47,944 nt of DNA from contig JAITMQ010000060.1 in assembly GCA_031277225.1 (NCBI GenBank), positions 1 through 47,944 on the forward strand. The letters are read 5' to 3'. The notes under the pieces were generated by a model. It did not search any database, was not told the DNA's origin, and saw nothing but the letters and a program-made list of their open reading frames with translations. The stretch is from Clostridiales bacterium. GTDB lineage: Bacteria > Bacillota > Clostridia > Lachnospirales > WRAX01. Shown here piece after piece: positions 1 through 7,181 of the stretch. The translations under genes and the position numbers were made by a program. How positions within the stretch are numbered: position 1 is the stretch's first letter; each line of letters starts with the position of its first letter.

Positions 1-331
1 CAACGGCGATTCCGTTATCTAAATCGGATTCATCATCAAATAATAGAGCATATCCCCCATCACGCTCAAAAACCAACCCCGTAGGCTTTAATAATTCAAG
101 AAAATCCTCATCTTTATACGAAATGAGCAAGTTCTTAATTTCATCTTCTATCGCAGATTTATTAGCTTTGAATGATTCATAATCGGCATGTTGGCTACTT
201 GTAATTAAGTCCGTTTCCCTGTGCGAATTGGCACAGACATATATTGTGTATTGTTTTCCGCAGAAAGCAATCACGTCATTGGTGTACCAACCGTTATCAA
301 AATTCACATCAGCAAAAATTTTATCAAACAT
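1..331 (-). CDS. Hypothetical protein, truncated by the window edge
   Basis: About 110 codons of a minus-strand gene run off the left edge and are therefore absent from the ORF track. The ATG (complement of 329-331) has AAAGGGG about 8 nt upstream, a good Shine-Dalgarno site. The visible product starts MFDKIFADVNFDNGWYTNDV, is soluble and acidic, and has the look of small DUF6985-like or immunity-type proteins, but I do not recognise it firmly. It lies downstream of sipL on the same strand, separated by a family B and a family A repeat. No function is proposed. Confidence 0.6.
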   Translation of the reverse strand, partial: MFDKIFADVNFDNGWYTNDVIAFCGKQYTIYVCANSHRETDLITSSQHADYESFKANKSAIEDEIKNLLISYKDEDFLELLKPTGLVFERDGGYALLFDDESDLDNGIAV

Positions 332-376
332 CGCTAATTCCCCTTTATTTTGAAACGCCGCCATTGTGGCTTGTTT

Positions 377-452
377 AGAAGTCAGAGGTCAGAGGTCAGA
401 GGTCAGAAAAAATCTGACATCTGCTCTTTTCTGACTTCTGACCTCTGACCTT
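377..452. repeat. Family A palindromic repeat (GTCAGAG units)
   Basis: The left arm is tandem GTCAGAG units and the right arm is the complementary CTGACCT units, so the transcript can form a long hairpin. It lies between sipL and the edge gene, after sipL in the direction of transcription. There is no clear U-tract, so a terminator role here is uncertain. Related copies lie at 2148-2213, inside recG (6119-6150) and in the FliK-like gene (about 21672-21705). Confidence 0.8.
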
Positions 453-466
453 CGGTATTCTACATG

Positions 467-512
467 TTAGCCGACTTTCAGTCGGAATCTTTAGCCGGTT
501 TCAACCGGCATT
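467..512. repeat. Family B REP-like element, partial (two of three hairpins)
   Basis: Contains CCGACTTTCAGTCGG and GCCGGTTTCAACCGGC stem-loops. It matches the first two hairpins of the longer elements upstream of rsmD, der and rsuA. It abuts the sipL stop codon, overlapping it by about 2 nt. Confidence 0.8.
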
Positions 513-2079
513 AACCCTCCGCCACTTTCTTAACAACAAGCAATTTCTGCCCCGCCGCAAGAGCGGCCGTCGGCTCAATGTCATTTATAGCCGCCAATTC
601 TTCCAAATCGGCATTATAGCGTTTTGCCACAGACCACAGACTGTCCGCCTGCTGCGCCACCAAAATCACCATTGACGGCAAATTGTCCAAATCTTCGGTG
701 TTAAGCGGGTTAAATTCAATGTCTTGAATCAATTGCGCGGGTCTTAGCTCTCGAATCAGGGTGTCAAAGCTTAGGGTAAAGCGCAGCTCCACCTCGCGGC
801 CGGACAGCATATTAAAGCTGATTTGGTCGATATTATGCGTAATTGCGGCCTCCATTCCAAGGCGCGCGCCCTTGGTTTCAATAACCTGCCTAAAGGGCAG
901 ATGGGCGCGATAATTGTGCACGGGGGCTTCGTCCGAATTTGCGACATAGAGGATATTCGCCTCTACAATGCCTTCGACAATGACCTTGTCTTCAATAACC
1001 CGCCTGTCCTCAAGATGCACAAGTCCGCCAACCTGCAAAACCTGCAAAATCTCGGGCGCGCCCGAAAGTGTAACAATTTCCTTGGCGCTAAATTGATTCC
1101 TATTGCGGCAAATAAGGCTCAAATAGTCCAGACTTTGGGTTTTAATATCCAAATTTTGGTCAATGCAATAGGCATCTTCCAAAACCGAAAACTCCCTATT
1201 TTCCGAAATTTGCACATCGGCGGCAATAACCACTTCTATGGACAAAATGCGGTCTTCGCCGTCTGCATCCGGCCCAATTTCAATCAAATGGTCGGCAAGC
1301 GAAAGTCTGACATCGGAAAACACGCCTTCCCGCGCGGCCTCTACATCCAAAGAGCCCGAAAACGGCAGTTCAAAATCCGCAAAATCAATAATGGATTCGC
1401 TGTCAAAGCCCTTATACAGCGGGGTTATGAGCAAGTCGCCGCTTATGTCCACCCTGCCCGCCGCCATGGTAATTTCCCTGCTGACAATATTTATATTTGC
1501 CTGCAACAATTCCCGAATTGCGGGCTTGGCCGACGGCAAAACAATCTCGTCCCTAATGGTAAATTGTTCCACTTGCTTGCTAACCATATTATTCATGGTC
1601 AAAAACGCCATTTTCTGCTGGCTTTCGGGCAAATCGCTTATAGACCGCACGGCCTCAAAATTTTGGTTATCAAGCGCTTGCGCCTGAATATCAACGACCA
1701 CCCTATAGTTTAATTTGCGGTCGTTTACAATATGATGTTCGATATTTTCCAAATTTGCGTCCAAATTAAGCCACATATGAGGGGCAACACCCTCCATATT
1801 CAAAAAGTCGTCAATATTATTGCGCGCCGAAATGCTGTGCACCGAAATTTCTCCGCCGACATTTGCCAAATAAAGCGCATCCACAACCAATTGCCCGGAG
1901 AAACTAATTCGCCCCATATTAGCATTTGCTTTATTTATTGCCACACGCGCCGTAACTTTAAGCACCGAGGCAATATCCGGCTTAACATCGGGCACAATAA
2001 TGTCCCCCTCCAAAAGCATCTGGCTTCTCTCTCGCCCTATATGCCGATTCAACAAAATATTCTCCCGAACAAGCTCCAT
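511..2079 (-). CDS. sipL: SPOCS (DUF3794)/LysM spore coat morphogenetic protein, SipL-like
   Basis: The 522-aa product has DUF3794/SPOCS-type sequence over most of its length (an N-terminal VPDVKPDIASVLKV motif and a second copy-like region near residue 180, IVLPSAKPAIRELLQ). A C-terminal LysM domain covers about residues 470-518 (ADSLWSVAKRYNADLEELAAIN). This is the architecture of clostridial SipL, which ties the coat to SpoIVA at the forespore surface through LysM; that role is family knowledge. The start is preceded by TAGGAGGGTT, an excellent ribosome site. A possible promoter lies just upstream, and the tRNA operon terminator precedes it. It could be another DUF3794-LysM coat protein rather than the SipL orthologue. 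Confidence 0.85.
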   Translation of the reverse strand: MELVRENILLNRHIGRERSQMLLEGDIIVPDVKPDIASVLKVTARVAINKANANMGRISFSGQLVVDALYLANVGGEISVHSISARNNIDDFLNMEGVAPHMWLNLDANLENIEHHIVNDRKLNYRVVVDIQAQALDNQNFEAVRSISDLPESQQKMAFLTMNNMVSKQVEQFTIRDEIVLPSAKPAIRELLQANINIVSREITMAAGRVDISGDLLITPLYKGFDSESIIDFADFELPFSGSLDVEAAREGVFSDVRLSLADHLIEIGPDADGEDRILSIEVVIAADVQISENREFSVLEDAYCIDQNLDIKTQSLDYLSLICRNRNQFSAKEIVTLSGAPEILQVLQVGGLVHLEDRRVIEDKVIVEGIVEANILYVANSDEAPVHNYRAHLPFRQVIETKGARLGMEAAITHNIDQISFNMLSGREVELRFTLSFDTLIRELRPAQLIQDIEFNPLNTEDLDNLPSMVILVAQQADSLWSVAKRYNADLEELAAINDIEPTAALAAGQKLLVVKKVAEG

Positions 2080-2117
2080 AATAACCCTCCTAAAAATTCA
2101 AAAATTGCATTATGTTA

Positions 2118-2146
2118 ATTATATAAGCTTGTAATTCTTTTTAGAA
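2118..2146 (-). promoter_or_regulatory. Possible promoter of sipL
   Basis: On the minus strand a perfect TATAAT lies 17 bp from a weak -35 (TTCTAA), about 40 bp before the sipL ATG. The weak -35 leaves room for a sporulation sigma factor using overlapping sequence; I see no convincing sigma-E box. Confidence 0.4.
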
Positions 2147-2147
2147 C

Positions 2148-2213
2148 AAAAAGAGGTCAGAGGTCAGAGGTCAGATTTTTCTGACCTCTGACCTCTGACT
2201 TCTGACTTCTTAG
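2148..2213 (-). terminator. Rho-independent terminator of the tRNA operon, built from a family A repeat
   Basis: Read on the minus strand directly after tRNA-Cys, a GTCAGAG-type arm and its complement form a stem of about 19 or more pairs with a loop of about 6 nt. It ends in CTCTTTTTG, a U-run. This is a complete intrinsic terminator made from the repeat family found elsewhere in the window. Confidence 0.7.
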
Positions 2214-2218
2214 AAGGA

Positions 2219-2289
2219 AGGTGCCACCCGGAGTTGAACCGGGGGTCATGGAGTTGCAGTCCACTGCCTTACCACTTGGCTATGGCACC
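2219..2289 (-). tRNA. tRNA-Cys (anticodon GCA)
   Basis: The full cloverleaf can be folded by eye. The acceptor arms are GGTGCCA/TGGCACC and the discriminator is U. The anticodon arm TGGA-CTGCAAC-TCCA gives anticodon GCA, and the T arm contains GGTTCAACTCC. CCA is not encoded. It is the second gene of a two-tRNA minus-strand operon. Confidence 0.96.
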
Positions 2290-2297
2290 GACTTACA

Positions 2298-2367
2298 AAT
2301 GAATAAGGAATAATGAATAATGAATAATTACTAAAAACTATCCATTATTCATTATTCCTTATTCATT
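2298..2367. repeat. Perfect 25-bp inverted repeat between the two tRNA genes (family E)
   Basis: The left arm 2298-2322 and right arm 2343-2367 are perfect complements over 25 bp, with a 20-nt spacer. The arms consist of AATGAATAAGGAATAATG-type sequence related to the ATGAATGATGAATG repeats near 10.6-11.7 kb. In the pre-tRNA it would form a strong hairpin between tRNA-Glu and tRNA-Cys. Confidence 0.9.
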
Positions 2368-2381
2368 ATTAATTGCTTTTC

Positions 2382-2453
2382 TGACCCGTAAGGGATTCGA
2401 ACCCTTGTTACTGCCGTGAAAGGGCAGTGTCTTAACCCCTTGACCAACGGGCC
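2382..2453 (-). tRNA. tRNA-Glu (anticodon TTC)
   Basis: The acceptor arms GGCCCGT/ACGGGTC pair with one G-U. The anticodon stem CTGCC/GGCAG with loop CTTTCAC gives anticodon TTC. The T arm holds GGTTCGAATCC. CCA is not encoded. First gene of the tRNA operon, directly downstream of a consensus promoter. Confidence 0.96.
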
Positions 2454-2490
2454 TTATTGCGTAAATTGCGGAAATTGCGCAACACAAGAT

Positions 2491-2519
2491 ATTATATGCG
2501 ATATTTTTTACTTTGTCAA
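2491..2519 (-). promoter_or_regulatory. Consensus sigma-A promoter of the tRNA operon
   Basis: On the minus strand: TTGACA, 17-bp spacer, TATAAT. Both hexamers match the consensus exactly. It lies about 38 bp before tRNA-Glu, as expected for a strong stable-RNA promoter. Confidence 0.92.
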
Positions 2520-2549
2520 GACTTTTTTTAAATTTTTTTAAAATTTCTC

Positions 2550-2578
2550 TTGGAAAAATTAAAAAAAAGTGTTACAAT
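2550..2578 (+). promoter_or_regulatory. Sigma-A promoter of the asp23-fakA-recG group
   Basis: TTGGAA, 17-bp spacer, TACAAT, about 50 bp before the asp23 start. It is divergent from the tRNA promoter, with an AT-rich stretch between the two. Confidence 0.8.
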
Positions 2579-2629
2579 AGTAAATTAGAGGTTAGAAGTT
2601 AGAAATTAGAAATGGAAAGAGGGAGAGGC

Positions 2630-2986
2630 ATGGCTTATAAGATTCGGAATGAATTTGGCGTTATTGGAATTGAGAGTGAGGTGGTTGCGCGGATTGCGGG
2701 CATGGCGGCCATGGGTTGTTATGGCGTGGTTGGCATGGCGGCAAAATCCGTGCGCGACGGAATTGTCCATCTCTTGCGAATGGAAAATTTAACCAAGGGC
2801 TTAAGGCTTTCGCCTGTCGGCAATTCATTGAATATTGAATTGCATATTATTGCGGAATATGGCACAAATATTATCGCCATATGTGAGTCCCTTATGAGTA
2901 CCGTTAAATATAAGGTCGAGTTGGCCTGCGGCCTCAATATCGGGCAAGTGGATGTTTTTGTGGAGGGACTGAGGGTAAATGGCTAA
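2630..2986 (+). CDS. yloU: Asp23/Gls24 family envelope stress protein (YloU-like)
   Basis: The product opens MAYKIRNEFGVIGIESEVVA and continues with the Asp23/Gls24 pattern (ARIAGMAAMGCYGVVGMA, then a C-terminal VDVFVEGLRV). The ORF-track start at 2612 has no good ribosome site. The ATG at 2630 has GAGGGAG just upstream and gives the usual family length of about 118 aa, so I prefer it. Its TAA overlaps the start of fakA by 8 nt, so the two are coupled, as in yloU-yloV of other Bacillota. Family members are small cytoplasmic or membrane-associated proteins of unclear role, linked to envelope stress. Confidence 0.9.
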   Translation: MAYKIRNEFGVIGIESEVVARIAGMAAMGCYGVVGMAAKSVRDGIVHLLRMENLTKGLRLSPVGNSLNIELHIIAEYGTNIIAICESLMSTVKYKVELACGLNIGQVDVFVEGLRVNG

Positions 2987-4637
2987 ATTAAAGAAAATTG
3001 ACGGAGCTTTGCTTCGCAAAATGATTATTTGCGGAACAAATAATTTGGTGGCAAATAAAGAGAGGGTAAATTCGCTTAATGTCTTTCCCGTGCCGGATGG
3101 GGATACGGGGACAAATATGTCCTTGACGGCGATTGCGGCGGCCAAAGAGGTGGCAAAGCTTGACACCGACGATATTTTCGCCATAAGCAAGGCCGCCGCC
3201 AGCGGCGCGCTTCGGGGCGGCCGCGGCAATTCGGGCGTAATTTTTTCGCAATTTTTTAGGGGCTTTTCGCGGGCCTTAGAGGGGCTTAGAAGCGTTGGCA
3301 CGCGCGAAATTGCCGACGCTTTTGCAAATGCCTCTAAAACGGCTTATAAGGCCGTTATGCGCCCGCAAGAGGGCACAATTTTGACGGTTGGCCGCCATAT
3401 GGCCGAGGTTGCGCAGAAATATGCCTATGCAACCGACGATATTCGCGCATTTGCCAAGCAAATTATAAGCGAAGGACATGCCATGCTTAAACGCACGCCC
3501 GAAATGCTGCCTGTTTTAAAGCAGGCGGGGGTTGTGGATTCGGGCGGCGACGGGCTTATGTGCTTTTTAGTCGGCGCAATGGACGGCGTGGACGCAATTG
3601 ACCCGCAAATTGTCGAAGATGCCGGCCCAAGCAGTCATGCCCAAGCCGAGGCTGATTTTTCCGCCATTGCGGGCATGTCGCATGAAGAGATTACATTTGG
3701 GTATTGCACGGAATTCTTTATCAATGTAGAGGGCTTTTCGGAAGAAGCCGAGGACGAATTTAAGGCCTATTTGGAAACCATGGGCGATTCTGTTGCCATG
3801 GTCGCCGACGACGAAATTGTAAAGGTTCATGTGCATACGGACAATCCCGGGGCGGTTATGGAGCGCGCCATGCAAATTGGGCCGCTTTCTGCAATTAAAA
3901 TTGACAATATGCGGATGCAACATGCCGAGGCCGGCGGCTTGCATAGCCAGAGCGAAGCTCCGCGCAAGCCAATGGGCGTTGTTGCAATAAGTTCCGGCAC
4001 GGGCTTTAAAGAAATTTTTATGGATTTGGGCGCGGACTATGTGATTGAAGGCGGCCAGACCATGAATCCCTCCGCCGAGGACATAGCTCGCGGTGTACAA
4101 AAAGTTAATGCCGACAATATTATTATTTTGCCGAATAATAAAAATATTATTTTGGCGGCAAGCCAGGCGGCGGAGCTTTGCGAGGGGCAAAATGTAGTGG
4201 TGGTCGCCTCTAAAACCATGCCGCAGGGCATTTCCGCCCTTATGAATTATCTGCCCGAAGACGATGCCGAGGATGCCTTTGCGAATAATGTCGCGCAAAT
4301 GGAGGAGGCCTTGACCGCCGTGGCGACGGGTCAAATTACCGTTGCGATTCGGGATACCGAGTTGGACGGACACAATGTGCGCGAAGGCGACTATATCGGC
4401 ATTTTGGACGGCAAAATTGTTTGCACCCACGCCGATATAAAGGTTGCGGCTGTTGAGCTGATTGACATTATGATGGCGGACGGATATGATATTTTCACGG
4501 TTTATCCGGGCGCGGAAGCTAGTGCGGAGCACAGCGCAATTATTGAGGCGCATTTGGCCGAAAATTATGCCGATTGCGAGGCAACAGCGGCCTTTGGCGG
4601 ACAGGCCGTCTATAATTTCATTTTTTCGGCGGAATAG
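2979..4637 (+). CDS. fakA: DAK2-domain fatty acid kinase subunit (FakA/YloV)
   Basis: At 552 aa this is the usual length for FakA/YloV. The DAK2 ATP-binding motif NVFPVPDGDTGTNM is at residues 34-47 and GGRGNSGVIFSQFFRG at about 78-93, followed by the middle and C-terminal domains typical of the family. FakA phosphorylates fatty acids bound to FakB carriers for phospholipid synthesis. No fakB is seen in the window. It overlaps asp23 by 8 nt and precedes recG, matching the conserved yloU-yloV-recG neighbourhood. Around residues 320-330 the interdomain linker HSQSEAPRKP is encoded by CATAGCCAGAGCGAAGCTC, also found in the noncoding mosaic at about 6831 (family G). The linker thus appears to contain a repeat. 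Confidence 0.93.
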   Translation: MAKLKKIDGALLRKMIICGTNNLVANKERVNSLNVFPVPDGDTGTNMSLTAIAAAKEVAKLDTDDIFAISKAAASGALRGGRGNSGVIFSQFFRGFSRALEGLRSVGTREIADAFANASKTAYKAVMRPQEGTILTVGRHMAEVAQKYAYATDDIRAFAKQIISEGHAMLKRTPEMLPVLKQAGVVDSGGDGLMCFLVGAMDGVDAIDPQIVEDAGPSSHAQAEADFSAIAGMSHEEITFGYCTEFFINVEGFSEEAEDEFKAYLETMGDSVAMVADDEIVKVHVHTDNPGAVMERAMQIGPLSAIKIDNMRMQHAEAGGLHSQSEAPRKPMGVVAISSGTGFKEIFMDLGADYVIEGGQTMNPSAEDIARGVQKVNADNIIILPNNKNIILAASQAAELCEGQNVVVVASKTMPQGISALMNYLPEDDAEDAFANNVAQMEEALTAVATGQITVAIRDTELDGHNVREGDYIGILDGKIVCTHADIKVAAVELIDIMMADGYDIFTVYPGAEASAEHSAIIEAHLAENYADCEATAAFGGQAVYNFIFSAE

Positions 4638-4642
4638 CCGCG

Positions 4643-4671
4643 CGTCATTCCCGCGAAAGCGGGAATCCCCC
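4643..4671. repeat. Family C palindrome (dRS3-like ATTCCC-N8-GGGAAT)
   Basis: CGTCATTCCCGCGAAAGCGG followed by GAATCCCCC. The core ATTCCCGCGAAAGCGGGAAT is a 20-bp palindrome repeated many times in the window (for example 10752, 11117, 11549, 11781, 18770, 19815, 19918, 19961, 20109, 29803, 33913, 34786). It fills the fakA-recG gap and comes within 10 nt of the recG start. Confidence 0.9.
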
Positions 4672-4679
4672 GTTGGTGA

Positions 4680-6728
4680 ATGATTATGCTATTAACAGAC
4701 AGTATAGAAAAATTAAAAAATGTAGGCAGCGCGCGCCGCACAGCACTTGCTCAAATCGGCGTTCACACCGTCGCAGACCTGCTTGAATACTCCCCCCGCG
4801 AATATGTAGACCGCAGCATAATCTCGCAAATTGCACAGCTTCACGAGGGGCAGCTGGCCACGATTTTGGCGTGGCGGCAGGGGGCGGCGCAGTCCACGCA
4901 GGGGCGCGGAAAAACCATAACCCGCGTAAATTTTAGCGACGGCACGGGGCAAATTGGCATTACATGGTTTAATCAGCCCTATATGGCCGCAAATTTTAAG
5001 GACGGCCTGAAATACTTTATTTCGGGGCGGGTTGTGCGCGGCCTTTCGGGGCGGCTTACTCTCGAAACCCCCGAATATGAGGCGCAAAATGCGCAAGGCC
5101 TGTCGGCGGGCCGAATTGTGCCGATTTATAGGCTTACAAGCGGCCTAACCCAGAAAATGCTGCGAGGGCTGATTAAGCAGGCCTTGGACGGCACAAAAGG
5201 CCAAATTGCGGACTTTTTGCCGGAAAATCTTCGGATTGCAAATGGATTGTGCAGAAGGGATTTCGCCATTGAGAATATCCATTTTCCGGCCTGTGGCGAG
5301 AGTTTTTACACCGCGCGTAAGCGGCTGGTTTTTGACGAATTATTCCTGCTACAGGCTTCGCTAATGGCCGCCAAGGGGCAACTTCGGCATGAAACCAAAC
5401 CCTTCGCAAACATGGACATTGCGCCGATTTTAGCCGCCCTGCCCTATGAACTGACCGCCGACCAAGCCAAGGTTGTAGCCGAAATCATGAACGACATTTC
5501 GAGTGGCTTTGCGCTAAATCGCCTGCTTCAAGGGGATGTGGGCAGCGGCAAAACCGCCGTGGCCATGATAATTTGCTATCTTACGGCCAAAAACGGCGCG
5601 CAAGCCGCGCTTATGGCCCCCACGGAAACGCTGGCGGTTCAGCATTTTGCGTCATTTAAGGAATTGTTTGACGGGCTTGGAATTCGCGTGGGGCTATTGG
5701 TTGGTTCGCTTAAAGCCGGGGAAAAGCCGGAGATTAAGGCAAAACTTGCTGACGGCGAAGTCGACATTGTAATCGGCACGCACGCCCTAATCCAAGAAAA
5801 TGTCGAATTTAAGCGGCTTGGACTGGTTATCACCGACGAACAACATCGCTTTGGCGTGCGCCAGCGCGCAAAACTCGGCGCAAAGGGCGGCGCGCCGCAT
5901 ATCCTTGTTATGACGGCCACGCCGATTCCGCGCTCGCTGGCCATGGTGCTCTATGGCGATATGGATATTTCTGCCATTCGCAACCTTCCGCCCGGCCGCC
6001 AAAAAATCGACACCTATACCGTTGGCAAATCCTACCATCCGCGGATTTTCGCCTTTATTCGTAAGGAGATTGAGGCGGGGAGGCAGGCCTATATCATCTG
6101 TCCTTTAATTGAATCCGGGGAGTCAGAGGTCAGAGGTCAGAGGTCAGAAATCAGTGAAGTCGTGAAATTCGCGGAACAGCTTAAGAGCGGGGTTTTTGCG
6201 GACTTAAGCCTTGGGGTTCTGCATGGGCGACTAAGGTCGGAGGAGAAGAATGAGATTATGGGGGCGTTTGCGCGGAATGAAGTGCAGGTTTTGGTTGCTA
6301 CGACGGTTATCGAAGTGGGTATAAATGTGCCGAATGCCACGGTGATTTTAATTGAAAATGCCGAGCGTTTCGGGCTTTCACAGCTTCATCAGCTGCGCGG
6401 GCGCGTTGGGCGCGGGGCGCATAAATCCTATTGCATTTTGATTACGGATTTCAAAAACGAGATTACGGCCAAGCGAATGAAGGCCATGACAAGCACAAAT
6501 GACGGCTTTGAGCTGTCCGAGTTGGATTTGGAATTGCGCGGGCCGGGCGAATTTTTCGGCACGGCGCAACATGGGCTGCCTAAGCTTATGCTGGCGAATC
6601 TTTATCGGGATTTGGATATTTTAGAACTGGCGCGAAATGCCGCGCTTGGCATGGGGCGGGTGCAATTTCCGCCTCTAAAAGCCAGAATTGACCAGTTGTT
6701 GGGGAAAATGCAGCAAATCGCGCTATGA
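4680..6728 (+). CDS. recG: ATP-dependent DNA helicase RecG
   Basis: At 682 aa, full length for RecG. It has an N-terminal wedge/OB region (about residues 1-190), Walker A GDVGSGKTAVA near 285, DEQHRFGVRQR near 386, TATPIPRSLA near 415, motif VI QLRGRVGRG, and the C-terminal ELRGPGEFFGTAQHGLP region. RecG remodels stalled forks and branched DNA. The track start is 4680. An ATG at 4686 has the better spacing from GGTGA, so the first two residues are uncertain. Residues about 480-490 (SEVRGQRSEISEV) are a family A GTCAGAG repeat read in frame between helicase motifs. The last ~30 codons are duplicated downstream (6984-7070). Confidence 0.96.
   Translation: MIMLLTDSIEKLKNVGSARRTALAQIGVHTVADLLEYSPREYVDRSIISQIAQLHEGQLATILAWRQGAAQSTQGRGKTITRVNFSDGTGQIGITWFNQPYMAANFKDGLKYFISGRVVRGLSGRLTLETPEYEAQNAQGLSAGRIVPIYRLTSGLTQKMLRGLIKQALDGTKGQIADFLPENLRIANGLCRRDFAIENIHFPACGESFYTARKRLVFDELFLLQASLMAAKGQLRHETKPFANMDIAPILAALPYELTADQAKVVAEIMNDISSGFALNRLLQGDVGSGKTAVAMIICYLTAKNGAQAALMAPTETLAVQHFASFKELFDGLGIRVGLLVGSLKAGEKPEIKAKLADGEVDIVIGTHALIQENVEFKRLGLVITDEQHRFGVRQRAKLGAKGGAPHILVMTATPIPRSLAMVLYGDMDISAIRNLPPGRQKIDTYTVGKSYHPRIFAFIRKEIEAGRQAYIICPLIESGESEVRGQRSEISEVVKFAEQLKSGVFADLSLGVLHGRLRSEEKNEIMGAFARNEVQVLVATTVIEVGINVPNATVILIENAERFGLSQLHQLRGRVGRGAHKSYCILITDFKNEITAKRMKAMTSTNDGFELSELDLELRGPGEFFGTAQHGLPKLMLANLYRDLDILELARNAALGMGRVQFPPLKARIDQLLGKMQQIAL
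6119..6150 (+). repeat. Family A repeat inside recG
   Basis: Four tandem GTCAGAG units read in frame as SEVRGQRSE within the second helicase domain. Reading continues normally on both sides into conserved RecG sequence, so the unit is tolerated as an insertion of about 10 residues in a loop. Confidence 0.85.
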
Positions 6729-6775
6729 AGCGGAAATGCCGGTTAAAAACCGGCTAAAGTAACGGTTGGAAACCG
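6642..6775 (+). repeat. Direct repeat, copy 1: recG 3' end plus flank
   Basis: A 134-bp segment covering the recG C-terminal codons, stop and following family B half-element recurs at 6984-7117 with a constant 342-bp offset and no indels. Differences are confined almost entirely to the LKARIDQLLGK codons and are mostly synonymous. Confidence 0.9.
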
Positions 6776-6983
6776 TCCCTAAAGGGTCGGACAGACTTCA
6801 GGACAGTGCGCGGTGCTACGCACTAGCTCCATAGCCAGAGCGAAGCTCTGCGCCACTTTGTCTTCACTCCGGCCGTTCCTAAAGGGTCGGAATGTGGAAT
6901 GCGGAATAATACCAAGCCGCAACCTATCCAGCAGCAATAAGCTTGTCTTTTTGCCGCAATACTTCGGCAAAAAAAGCTTATGT
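6776..6983. other. Noncoding mosaic of short repeats between the recG tail copies
   Basis: About 208 bp with no supported gene. It contains a family G unit (GTGCTACGCACTAGCTCC then CATAGCCAGAGCGAAGCTC), two AAAGGGTCGGA units, a GAATGTGGAATG unit, and an AAGCTT-flanked palindrome around TTGCCGCAATACTTCGGCAA. Confidence 0.7.
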
Positions 6984-7070
6984 GCCCTCGGCATGGGGCG
7001 GGTGCAATTTCCGCCATTGAGGGAAAGAATTAATCAATTGCTTGGAAAAATGCAGCAAATTGCGCTATGA
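6984..7070 (+). pseudogene. Duplicated recG 3' fragment
   Basis: The in-frame remnant reads LGMGRVQFPPLRERINQLLG and ends MQQIAL, nearly identical to the RecG C-terminus (LKARIDQLLG in the real gene). It lacks any upstream recG sequence, so it is a 3' fragment. The ORF track's 6813-7070 frame merely reads into it through repeat DNA. Confidence 0.85.
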
Positions 7071-7076
7071 AGCGGA

Positions 7077-7157
7077 AATGCCGGTTAAAAACCGGCTAAA
7101 GTAACGGTTGGAAACCGACTTCCAGTCGGAATCTTCAGCCGGTTTCAACCGGCATTA
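7077..7157. repeat. Family B three-hairpin element upstream of rsmD
   Basis: Outer ends ATGCCGGTT and AACCGGCAT are complementary. Inside are hairpins GCCGGTTAAAAACCGGC, CCGACTTCCAGTCGG and GCCGGTTTCAACCGGC. Compared with the element before der it lies in the opposite orientation. It ends about 25 bp before the rsmD ATG. Confidence 0.88.
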
Positions 7158-7181
7158 CCGCTTAGACATCGGGAGAACATT

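Noticed and set aside
377-452. CRISPR array
   Set aside because: The GTCAGAG units are directly tandem with no spacers and form one palindrome. No cas genes are in the window.
823-1713. Long plus-strand ORFs opposite sipL (823-1713, 1238-1687, 1732-2118)
   Set aside because: They are shadows of the DUF3794/LysM gene. They have no ribosome site, no recognisable domain and odd composition.
6813-7070. 85-aa ORF between recG and rsmD
   Set aside because: Only its end is coding-like, and that is the duplicated recG tail. The rest is repeat DNA with no start signal.
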